IMG/VR virus record: IMGVR_UViG_3300028558_000069
Location: 1 to 35,079 of that record
DNA length: 35,079 nt
DNA from: a virus
Direction: 5' to 3' (one strand)
The notes below the pieces were generated by a model, which saw only the letters and a list, made by a program, of their open reading frames with translations, was not told the DNA's origin and made no database searches. The position numbers and the translations under genes were made by a program. Position 1 is the first letter of the stretch, and each line of letters opens with the position of its first letter. Positions 21,842 to 28,459 of this stretch are shown here, piece after piece.

Positions 21842-22213
21842 CTACTTGAATCCTAGCTCCCTCAAGGCTGACTCTGTCTCACGTCGTAAATAGGGCTTAA
21901 TCCTCACGCAATGGATGGAGTCAGGGTCGCCATAAGCCGCACCCTTCTGCCCCGCTGAGGACCACATGAGAACTCTAGTCGCTAATCTTGCATTCTTGAC
22001 GTGGGTAGCTAATTCCGCGCCTGACATGTGAGGCATCACATAATCAGTCACGAGCAAATCAGGCGGTGTCTCCAGGCTCTGGATATACTTCCAAGCGGAG
22101 AGTCCGTCACGAAATGAGGCTAGCACCGTCACGCCTATCCGTTTAAGGATGGGTATGATTTGCTGTAACTCGGGGTCGGAATCATCCGCCACGACTGCTG
22201 TAATACTCATCAT
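21842..22213 (-). CDS. Stand-alone response-regulator receiver domain (CheY-like)
   Basis: The 123-residue protein is one complete receiver domain and nothing else. It has the acidic pair D10-D11 after the first strand (TAVVADDSD), the phosphoacceptor D57 in LLVTDYVMPHMSG (53-65), the switch Ser/Thr position at S85-S86 (VLMWSSAG) and the conserved Lys-Pro at K106-P107 (RIKPYL). These are the residues that bind Mg2+ and phosphate in two-component receivers, so it should be phosphorylatable. There is no DNA-binding output domain. It overlaps the 111-residue neck-region gene by 32 nt and abuts the tail-terminator candidate, so it is expressed with structural genes. Role unknown: it may drain or redirect a host histidine kinase. 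Confidence 0.9.
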   Translation of the reverse strand: MMSITAVVADDSDPELQQIIPILKRIGVTVLASFRDGLSAWKYIQSLETPPDLLVTDYVMPHMSGAELATHVKNARLATRVLMWSSAGQKGAAYGDPDSIHCVRIKPYLRRETESALRELGFK

Positions 22214-22517
22214 CCAACTCCGTTGCTAACTTTGAAATCCTCTGTGCAATCGTAGCTAGACTACGATTCAGGCGATTAAGTGCGTCTACGTCGCGCCACT
22301 TAAACATGTAAGATATTAGGCGGTCCCCTACGTTGCCGGGTTCGCCCCCGCGAGCAGGTCCGTTGAGACCGGCGACACGTTCCCATCCTTCGGGGTCGGT
22401 GAGAAGGTCTGCTTGATACTGGGCCTCGGCTTCGAGCACGGCGTCCCGCTGAATCTTGTGAAGCTCATCTCTCCGCGTATCATATTCCTCATCCGTTAGA
22501 TGAACAGCGATTCGCAT
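22182..22517 (-). CDS. Hypothetical neck-region protein (111 aa)
   Basis: The 111-residue protein is helical and acidic: ATG 22517 opens MRIAVHLTDEEYDTRRDEL, a flexible middle contains GPARGGEPGNVG, and a C-terminal helix reads DALNRLNRSLATIAQRIS. It overlaps the connector gene upstream by 22 nt and the receiver gene downstream by 32 nt. I recognise no family; its place in the head-completion cluster suggests an assembly role. The long overlap with the receiver gene means their expression is tied. Confidence 0.6.
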   Translation of the reverse strand: MRIAVHLTDEEYDTRRDELHKIQRDAVLEAEAQYQADLLTDPEGWERVAGLNGPARGGEPGNVGDRLISYMFKWRDVDALNRLNRSLATIAQRISKLATELDDEYYSSRGG

Positions 22518-23272
22518 ATAGCAAGATACCCCTGCGTGCCCGTCGTAAATACGGAAAGGTTCTCAATACGGAAGCGGTCACCGTTCTGCGCATTCAACAC
22601 GTCACCGGGCTGGAGCAACACCCCAGGTAGCAACGGCAGGTAGGCGTAGTGAATACCACGTTTTGTCGCTGTCGGGTAATGGTATTCCTGAGCTGTGCCC
22701 AATCGGCTGTAAGGTTGTAGCCCGAATGGAATCGTGGCCATGATGCCGGTAGACTCGAAACTGTAGTAGCCCCACGTCTCAGGAGTCGCGCCTAGCACTA
22801 GATACTCTTCACTGCCCTTTGTCGTACCTTGGTAGGGTACGGTCCCTAGCATAGGCTCTTCAGCCTCGTCAGAATTAGGTCGCGACACCGACCCCATAAT
22901 CTCAGTACGAGCGAACACTGCGGGCATCAGAGGCTGGCAATCTACGAAGGCGAAGGCACGTCCGTCCGGGGCGTCCGTCGTATGTGGCGCTGTTTCAATG
23001 AGGATATCGCCTATCTTCAGCGAGCGAATGTCCGCCTCGCCTATATAGCACATCTTGTAGATGTCCTCTTGCTCCAGCACGCTTTTGTTCGTGATACGAT
23101 TGAAGCGACCAGGGAAGTAGGCCGTCACCAGGTTCTGCTCGTTGATGATGCTGGAGGCATCGTTAGGCACGCCTGAAGCGCCGCCGATACGGTACACGCT
23201 ATACGTGGAGGCAATAGGCTTAATTTTGCCTAGACCTTGTCGCAGAGCCTTGTCGTTAGTGTAAAGCGACAC
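22496..23272 (-). CDS. Head-closure/neck protein candidate
   Basis: The 258-residue protein starts at GTG 23272. It is mostly beta, with a C-terminal section LLPGVLLQPGDVLNAQNGDR followed by FRIENLSVFTTGTQGYL. A strand of the type L-x-x-G-D-x-x-x-x-x-x-x-x-R-F-x-I is common in head-closure proteins. It lies in the connector cluster between capsid and tail-terminator genes. It probably sits below the portal and retains packaged DNA. The call is by position and fold pattern, with no diagnostic motif. Confidence 0.5.
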   Translation of the reverse strand: MSLYTNDKALRQGLGKIKPIASTYSVYRIGGASGVPNDASSIINEQNLVTAYFPGRFNRITNKSVLEQEDIYKMCYIGEADIRSLKIGDILIETAPHTTDAPDGRAFAFVDCQPLMPAVFARTEIMGSVSRPNSDEAEEPMLGTVPYQGTTKGSEEYLVLGATPETWGYYSFESTGIMATIPFGLQPYSRLGTAQEYHYPTATKRGIHYAYLPLLPGVLLQPGDVLNAQNGDRFRIENLSVFTTGTQGYLAICESLFI

Positions 23273-23278
23273 GGTAGC

Positions 23279-24073
23279 CTACTGGGGCAGACCGAAGCTG
23301 GGAATTCCGCTACTAGGGTTGGGAGCGAAGAACGATAGCGCCACGCCCAGTTCAAAACGATAGCGACGCAGTAGCGAGTTGCGTACTCGCAGCTCATCGG
23401 GACGGAACACCGCCGCACCAAGTGTGCGTGAGCCCACTTCGCTGAGAGACAGATTTGAGCTAGAGTTGAGTAGTTGCTGTTCGAGTGCCTCACATATAGG
23501 CAGTAGCCCGTAAGCTATGACCTGCTTAGTCGGGTCGCCGTTTCCGTCGTCAACAAGAAACTGTGGGGAAGCAGGGTAGTCGCCCGACTGAATTACTACC
23601 ACATTCGACACCGCAGTCAGTGCAAATGGGGTCGCGGTGGGGGTTAGCAACTCGAACTGTATTGCAGTGGAAAGTTGGGGGTAAGAGCCTATCACCGCAA
23701 TCTGCGCAGAGTCGGCTAGATACGTAGGCAGCGCCGCCTGGATAGCCGCCAATATACCCGTCGCCACGCTCAGCAACGGGTCACGAGCCGCCATATCTGA
23801 GGGCTGGACTGTGTAGGTCACTGTCGTGGAGTCTACGGTGAAACTGTACACGCGGTCTAGCGCCGTAGGAGCGTAGATGATGAAAGCGCCGTAGGGCCGT
23901 CCAAGCAGCAGCGACACCTCAGGCATCTGGAGGTTGTTCATATAGAACTCCAGCTGACCCGCCTTAAGAACAGTACGCAAACCCATGGTAGTGTTTGCAT
24001 CCGCCCTACCCGCAAAGGGGACACCTAGTTGGCGCCGTATGCGCGCTTTAGTCTGCAGGTCTAGTGAAGCCAT
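23279..24073 (-). CDS. Head-tail connector candidate
   Basis: This 264-residue protein starts MASLDLQTKARIRRQLGVPF. The N-terminal basic helix, a beta-rich middle (AFIIYAPTALDRVYSFTVDS) and a helical C-terminal part (LLPICEALEQQLLNSSSNLS then ELRVRNSLLRRYRFELG) suggest a virion adaptor. It lies one base after a 94-residue gene and seven before the head-closure candidate. The exact role is unclear; a neck adaptor below the portal is inferred from location only. Confidence 0.5.
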   Translation of the reverse strand: MASLDLQTKARIRRQLGVPFAGRADANTTMGLRTVLKAGQLEFYMNNLQMPEVSLLLGRPYGAFIIYAPTALDRVYSFTVDSTTVTYTVQPSDMAARDPLLSVATGILAAIQAALPTYLADSAQIAVIGSYPQLSTAIQFELLTPTATPFALTAVSNVVVIQSGDYPASPQFLVDDGNGDPTKQVIAYGLLPICEALEQQLLNSSSNLSLSEVGSRTLGAAVFRPDELRVRNSLLRRYRFELGVALSFFAPNPSSGIPSFGLPQ

Positions 24074-24074
24074 A

Positions 24075-24359
24075 TTAGCCGACCGGAATCAGCTCTACTT
24101 TAGCGTCCCTGAGCGCCTTGAGAAGCAGGGGGGAATCCACAATCTGACCCCTGCGAATCAGCAGAGCGCCGCTCATCGCCGTAGATATCTGTATGTCACG
24201 AGGACATTGGAATTTGGTGGGGTCCTTAACCTTGCTCTCCGGCAATGGCAGGTCCGTCTTTCCCGCGCCTGCAAAATCATGCAGTAGTTTCTGGGACGCC
24301 TGCATAGCCGCCGCATCCACCGGAGCGACGGGTTTCGGATTCGGAACGCCTTTGGGCAT
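24075..24359 (-). CDS. Small head-region hypothetical protein (94 aa)
   Basis: The protein begins with a Pro-rich tail (MPKGVPNPKPVAPVDAAA), then has a helix and a compact C-terminal part ending LKALRDAKVELIPVG. Its ATG overlaps the stop of the 82-residue gene (TAATG). No family is recognised. It may be a minor head or connector component, by position. Confidence 0.55.
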   Translation of the reverse strand: MPKGVPNPKPVAPVDAAAMQASQKLLHDFAGAGKTDLPLPESKVKDPTKFQCPRDIQISTAMSGALLIRRGQIVDSPLLLKALRDAKVELIPVG

Positions 24360-24607
24360 TAGCTAGCCCATCCCAACCCGGTAATGGCGTTGTAGACCGC
24401 AGTAGACACCGTGGTCTTCATGCCGTAGTAAAACGTCTTACTGCCTCCACCAGGCATAGCGTAGCTGAACGTGCGATTGGGCGTCAGCTGATTAGTCGCA
24501 GACAGCAGCGAGCCAGCAAAGTCGCCGGCACCAGTCCCGGGTAGGGATGCCGCTTCGTAAGTCGGGTGAAGAGCCGGGGAACCCGGCAGAGGGATATTGG
24601 TAGCCAT
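24359..24607 (-). CDS. Small head-region protein (82 aa), possible decoration protein
   Basis: The 82-residue protein lies directly after the capsid gene and behind two hairpins. It is rich in Gly, Thr, Ala and Ser with a beta strand RTFSYAMPGGGSKTFYYGMK. Small beta proteins in this place are often head decoration or stabilisation proteins, but no motif proves it. The ribosome site is weak (AACGTT before the ATG), which suits a gene whose level is set by read-through. Confidence 0.55.
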   Translation of the reverse strand: MATNIPLPGSPALHPTYEAASLPGTGAGDFAGSLLSATNQLTPNRTFSYAMPGGGSKTFYYGMKTTVSTAVYNAITGLGWAS

Positions 24608-24641
24608 AACGTTATCTACTTTCGCGGTATGCTGTTGTTTG

Positions 24642-24679
24642 GCCTCTTAAAATACAAGAGGCTGGCCTTTCAGCCAGCC
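24642..24679 (-). terminator. Two overlapping hairpins after the capsid gene
   Basis: Minus-strand GGCTGGC and GCCAGCC pair (24679-24673 with 24666-24660) around a six-base loop. Immediately after, GCCTCTT and AAGAGGC pair (24662-24656 with 24648-24642) around GTATTTT. The two stems share three bases, so they compete or stack. A T-rich stretch (TCTTGTATTTT) follows the first stem. This is most likely an attenuator or terminator that lowers expression of genes after the capsid gene. Confidence 0.7.
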
Positions 24680-24707
24680 CATTGTGAATGTTCCTGAGAA
24701 CGTGCCT

Positions 24708-26105
24708 TTATCGGGCAGAAGCGACCTGGACCACGACCGCACGCTTGTTACGCGCAGCGCTCGCAGACGGAAGGACCGCACTGGTGATGGTGGCATCGGT
24801 CGGAGCCGCGTACCCGCCAATCCAGTACCAACCGCTCGAAAGAATCTGGCCCGCACGGTCAAGCGGCATACGCTGGACGAACACGATGTCGTCAACGATG
24901 TCGAATTTCTGCACGCCCATATCAGGCATCGAACGGATAGCCTCTTCAGTACCCGCGAACGGGGACATCTGGAGGTACTTCTCGCCCGTCACGATAGCGT
25001 GGCGTGCTACGACGCCGGCACTAGCCGTGAAGGCCGGGCTGTTCGTGGTCGGCACGAACGTCACACCGAAGTTTTTATTGACTCGCGCACCCTTGAACTC
25101 CGGGGAGTCCACCGTGCCCTGACTCATGATTTGGTACTGCGGGTCCGTGAAGAACTGCGCATCCACAATCGGGTCAATGTAGCACGGATAGGTGTTATCC
25201 GCCAGAGGCGACTTCACACCGTTTGCGCGAAGCTCAGCCACCGCGTTGATGATGAGCTGGGCACCGATGGTGTCCGTTGCCGTGAGTTTGGACACGTTGG
25301 GCTTACCGTTCGGACGGTAGATGGCCGGGCCGTCTGCCGCCTTGATGGTCCAACCCGCCGTGAGGGTCGCCGTGGTACCCAGAGTCAAGGTCGCAGAGTA
25401 TGCGCCCGAGCCTGCGTAGTTTTCCACCGCGTGGTTCGTACCTTCGGGGGTGACGCCCGTAATCGTGTTGACTTCGGTCGTGCCGTCGTCATGCGTGATT
25501 ACGACCGACAGCGGGTTGCTTACGCTAACCGGAGCCGGTGCGCCCGTGGGGAAAGTGTTTCCGCCGATGGTCGTGGTTGCGAACGCCGTATCAAGGCCCT
25601 TCGCATTGTCCACAATGTACGACGTGCCCGAACCGGACTTGATGTACGTAGACCCGCCCAGGTAGGCATCGAACGCCACATTCATCGCCTGAAGGTCAAG
25701 CGACAACGCTGCGTTCTCAACCAGGTTGTCCTGGTTCTGTTTGAAAATGTCTGCGATGACTTCCTTCGCCTGAACGAGGTTCAGGTCCAAGAAGTACGGA
25801 CGCATGCCGATGAACACGGACCACTGCTCGAACGGGTAGGTGGGGTTAGCCGCTCCTACGCCGCCGATGCCGGTGACGCCGTTGTCCAGACCCGTATTAA
25901 GGGAAGGAGTGAGGTCACTGAGGACCGGGCTGATACGACCAGCACGCGAATAGGTGATGCTTTCACCGCTGCGGATAGGGACCGGCAAGCGGAAGGCAGT
26001 CTTACGATACGCACAGAGCGCCTTAAGTTGGTCCTCGAAGCGCCGAGCCAGCATGTTTTGCTGGAAAATATCTTGAAATACGGTGGGGAAATTCTCGAAA
26101 GCCAC
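24708..26105 (-). CDS. Major capsid protein
   Basis: The 465-residue protein starts at GTG 26105 with AGGAG ten bases upstream. It has an N-terminal helical arm (FPTVFQDIFQQNMLARRFED), a Pro-rich beta part (TAFRLPVPIRSGESITYSR), a spine-like helical part, and a beta-rich insertion (about 185-270, from VSVSNPLSVVITHDDG to GWTIKAADGPAI). A helix then contains TDTIGAQLIINAVAELRANG and a C-terminal segment ends PSASAARNKRAVVVQ. This fits an HK97-fold coat with an inserted domain, as in P22-like coats. Protease and scaffold genes precede it, as expected. A long untranslated leader before it and hairpins after it isolate the gene for high expression. Confidence 0.85.
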   Translation of the reverse strand: MAFENFPTVFQDIFQQNMLARRFEDQLKALCAYRKTAFRLPVPIRSGESITYSRAGRISPVLSDLTPSLNTGLDNGVTGIGGVGAANPTYPFEQWSVFIGMRPYFLDLNLVQAKEVIADIFKQNQDNLVENAALSLDLQAMNVAFDAYLGGSTYIKSGSGTSYIVDNAKGLDTAFATTTIGGNTFPTGAPAPVSVSNPLSVVITHDDGTTEVNTITGVTPEGTNHAVENYAGSGAYSATLTLGTTATLTAGWTIKAADGPAIYRPNGKPNVSKLTATDTIGAQLIINAVAELRANGVKSPLADNTYPCYIDPIVDAQFFTDPQYQIMSQGTVDSPEFKGARVNKNFGVTFVPTTNSPAFTASAGVVARHAIVTGEKYLQMSPFAGTEEAIRSMPDMGVQKFDIVDDIVFVQRMPLDRAGQILSSGWYWIGGYAAPTDATITSAVLPSASAARNKRAVVVQVASAR

Positions 26106-26282
26106 GAAGCTTTATCTCCTAGTCGTTTTTGCTGAGGTTCGCATCACGGCCTCTGCCGAGTGTCAGCGTCCAACTAGGTTTCACAGCCTCTGCTGAGTTT
26201 CAACCCAGGACGGTAGCCCCTCTTACAAGCTACCTTACATGGGCTACATTCGTCTATGTGGGATGTCTTCCCTTTTAGGGGA
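26106..26282 (-). promoter_or_regulatory. Structured 177-bp leader of the capsid gene
   Basis: This is the longest non-coding stretch in the window. It contains two imperfect direct repeats (26135-26167 and 26176-26204, AGGTT-CAC-GCCTCTGC-GAG-TCA type). Each can fold a 4-bp hairpin with the same four-base loop: CGGC/GCCG at 26147-26158 and CAGC/GCTG at 26184-26195. Further upstream on the transcript, GGTAGC/GCTACC (26212-26217 with 26229-26234) and GTAGCCC/GGGCTAC (26213-26219 with 26241-26247) are mutually exclusive stems. A short CCC/GGG hairpin lies right after the protease stop. A promoter is likely here but I could not assign -10 and -35 boxes. Confidence 0.6.
26135..26204. repeat. Pair of imperfect direct repeats in the capsid leader
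   Basis: Copy one is 26135-26167 and copy two 26176-26204. They share the order AGGTT, CAC, GCCTCTGC, GAGT, TCA and differ by a few substitutions and a 4-base gap. The base changes within the GC arms are paired (C-G with T-A), as described for the leader entry. Confidence 0.75.
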
Positions 26283-26993
26283 TTAAACTTTTTTTGCTGT
26301 GGTGAACGGGGAGTAGATGATTTCGTCTATGAGCTTCTCTTCCAGCGCCTCTTGCGCGGTCAGGAATACATCATGACGCGATACGCGATTCTCCCAGTAT
26401 TCGGGGGTCTTACCGGAACGAGAAGCGTAAATGCGGTACATGGATTTCTGGGTCTTGTCCCAGCCTTCCATGTAGTCTTTCGCTTGGCGATAGTTGATGG
26501 GCAAGCCGCCTGAACCTTCATGCAGCATCATATCCGCAAACTCATCCATGTAGCGGCGAGTGCCTGCTTGGGTAATGATACTGCCCATACTGGAGGCTGA
26601 GCCGGTCACGTGTACGTTTACGTCGCGCCCTTCGCTTTGAATGCGATGCATGACCCCCATAACCGCTAATCCGTACTCCCAATCACCGCCAAAGGTGCTA
26701 AGCATCATGTTGATGGGTTTGTCTATAGGTAGCGACATGTGAGCGCTAAGCAACTCGTACTGCATGTTCTCGCAGCTCGCTTGGTCCACGTCCTGCTGGA
26801 ACACGAGATAGCCTTCGTGATGCGCTAAACGCTCCTCAAAAGCCTGAACAGGAATCTGCTCCATGATTCCGTGCATCATCTCGTCCACCAGGGAGTCCAT
26901 ACTCTTCAGATGGCGAGGCTTCAGTTGAGCTTCAATAGCACGCCGAATGGAGAGGTCAAGTATTGCAGGGGTAGTCTTATCCGGTGCGAACAT
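26283..26993 (-). CDS. ClpP-like prohead protease
   Basis: The 236-residue protein fits the ClpP-fold serine proteases used by phages to mature heads. It has NMMLSTFGGDWEYGLAVMG (95-113) like the ClpP NSPGG region, the nucleophile S135 in GSASSMGS (131-138), catalytic H158 in MLHEGSGG, and helix and C-terminal elements with RHDVFLTAQEALEEKLIDEI. The N-terminal about 60 residues are an extra helical arm. It would cleave scaffold and perhaps capsid N-terminus. The ATG has AGGAG five bases upstream. It lies between the exonuclease gene and the capsid leader. Confidence 0.9.
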   Translation of the reverse strand: MFAPDKTTPAILDLSIRRAIEAQLKPRHLKSMDSLVDEMMHGIMEQIPVQAFEERLAHHEGYLVFQQDVDQASCENMQYELLSAHMSLPIDKPINMMLSTFGGDWEYGLAVMGVMHRIQSEGRDVNVHVTGSASSMGSIITQAGTRRYMDEFADMMLHEGSGGLPINYRQAKDYMEGWDKTQKSMYRIYASRSGKTPEYWENRVSRHDVFLTAQEALEEKLIDEIIYSPFTTAKKV

Positions 26994-27000
26994 GTGTCTC

Positions 27001-27810
27001 CTAGGCTACGAGTACGCTTGCTTTAAGTTTTTCTCTACGGCCCTTCGCGTATTTGCCGCATGTAGCGCGGGTGCAGACGTATAATTCTGCACGCCAAGAC
27101 TTCATGTAAGCCCAAGCTTCGCTGCCATCAGCCTCCTGGGCTCTCACAGTTTTGTGGCCGCACACAGGACAGAGTTTAGACTCACCCGTCATCAACGTGA
27201 TGTTAGGGTGCATTGAATCCCAAGCACGTAAGCGATGATGCACTAGACGGTTCAGGAACACGTCGTGCTTATTGTACCGCTCCATCTTAGTCCAGGCTTG
27301 CTCATTACCGCCCATACAACGCAGCCAAAGGTCAAACTTGTTGCCCGAGGTCAGCACTTTGAGCTTAGAGCCAAGGCCCAAGAATCGGGCTAGGTCGTCT
27401 AGACTGTTGCCGAAAAACAGGCCAATGCGCTTCGCCTCACGGAGAGTATCGACTGGTTTTACCGGAGAGTAGGGGAGTTGGGAATGACGTAAAAAGCTTG
27501 CGTTAGACTTACGCACATCATGCTTCTCAATATTGTGGCCCACCAGTATATCCGCCTCATCTAAGACGTTACCGATAACCTCCATCAACTTAGAGTCATC
27601 TCGGGGGTTGTTGCGGTAGGCGGATTTGAAATCGGGAAGCTTGGCGCTATGGATTTTGCGGTCATCACCCCAGGCCCAGGCCACAGACATGAGGCAGGAG
27701 TATTCCTCTACTGCAATCACATTCTGCTGCCACTTGCCCCAGGTGTAACCCATATGTGGGCTGTTCTCGATGTCGAGGTAAACAGTCCTAGCTAGGCCCC
27801 GTGAGGGCAT
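27001..27810 (-). CDS. RNase H-fold 3'-5' exonuclease with C-terminal zinc ribbon
   Basis: The 269-residue protein has the DEDDy-type exonuclease residues: D13 and E15 in YLDIENS, D98 in VGHNIEKHDV, and Y179 with D183 in RYNKHDV. These bind two metals and cut nucleic acid from the 3' end. The C-terminal part has a zinc ribbon with C214-P-V-C217 and C246 and C251. This layout matches the RNase_H_2/DnaQ-like group seen in phages, which may act on DNA. Its ATG shares bases with the scaffold stop (TAATG), so it is co-translated in the head module, an unexpected place for a nuclease. Confidence 0.85.
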   Translation of the reverse strand: MPSRGLARTVYLDIENSPHMGYTWGKWQQNVIAVEEYSCLMSVAWAWGDDRKIHSAKLPDFKSAYRNNPRDDSKLMEVIGNVLDEADILVGHNIEKHDVRKSNASFLRHSQLPYSPVKPVDTLREAKRIGLFFGNSLDDLARFLGLGSKLKVLTSGNKFDLWLRCMGGNEQAWTKMERYNKHDVFLNRLVHHRLRAWDSMHPNITLMTGESKLCPVCGHKTVRAQEADGSEAWAYMKSWRAELYVCTRATCGKYAKGRREKLKASVLVA

Positions 27811-28451
27811 TAGGCTCTACCAGCCGTGGCCCATGCGTTATCGAATTCATCACCCGTCATATCCTTCGCATCCTTTTTGATGCCTTTCGCGTTAGGGTTC
27901 GGGTTCGGAGTACGCGGTTTAGTCTTGCTTTCGGGGGTAGACTCACCCTCGGTCTTGAACTTGTGTGGCTTGCTCGTCTTGAAAGCTTCAACGGCTTCCT
28001 TCGCGCCCGTGACGTTGCCGTCATCGTCCACTTTAATGCCAGAAGCATCAATAAGGCTGATATCGTCCACATCTAGGATACCCGCTTCACGAGCCTCAGC
28101 CCGAAGCTCAGTGTTCGCAGAGCGCTTGGAGGCGCTATCCTTGAATTGGTTGAACTGCCTCTCAATATCATCAGCCCGCTTCTTCTCTTTTTCCGCTAGG
28201 CCCTTGAAATCTTTTTCATCTTGTAGACGCTTACGCTCAATCTCATCCAGCTGCGTCTGAAGGTCGGCGGCACGCTGCTCTGCAGCCTCGCGCTTGCCAC
28301 GCTCTGCCGCAGTTTCATTGCGGAGGCGGGTTGCGTAGGCGGGGTCAATAGGCTTCTCGCCGTCTGGCGGGGTCTTAGGCTCTACCTTCGGTTTAGCCTC
28401 GCCCTCGGTAGGGTTGGGATTCTGATTTTCAGGCGTTTCTTCGGTTACCAT
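27810..28451 (-). CDS. Scaffolding protein
   Basis: The 213-residue protein has a Pro/Glu/Lys-rich disordered N-terminus (1-36), a long charged coiled-coil (about 40-120, with REAAEQRAADLQTQLDEI), and a basic, Pro-rich tail (PESKTKPRTPNPNPNAKGIK) ending DEFDNAWATAGRA. This composition and its place between portal and prohead protease identify a scaffold that guides capsid assembly and is later removed. The C-terminal helix probably binds coat protein. It starts at ATG 28451 with AAGGAG six bases upstream. Confidence 0.85.
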   Translation of the reverse strand: MVTEETPENQNPNPTEGEAKPKVEPKTPPDGEKPIDPAYATRLRNETAAERGKREAAEQRAADLQTQLDEIERKRLQDEKDFKGLAEKEKKRADDIERQFNQFKDSASKRSANTELRAEAREAGILDVDDISLIDASGIKVDDDGNVTGAKEAVEAFKTSKPHKFKTEGESTPESKTKPRTPNPNPNAKGIKKDAKDMTGDEFDNAWATAGRA

Positions 28452-28459
28452 TGTTCTCC

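Noticed and set aside
24684-26135. Long plus-strand frame of 483 codons covering the capsid gene
   Set aside because: It is antisense to the capsid gene, Arg-rich and repetitive in composition (RRR, RDR patterns), and mirrors the third-base preference of the capsid codons. All confident genes are on the minus strand.
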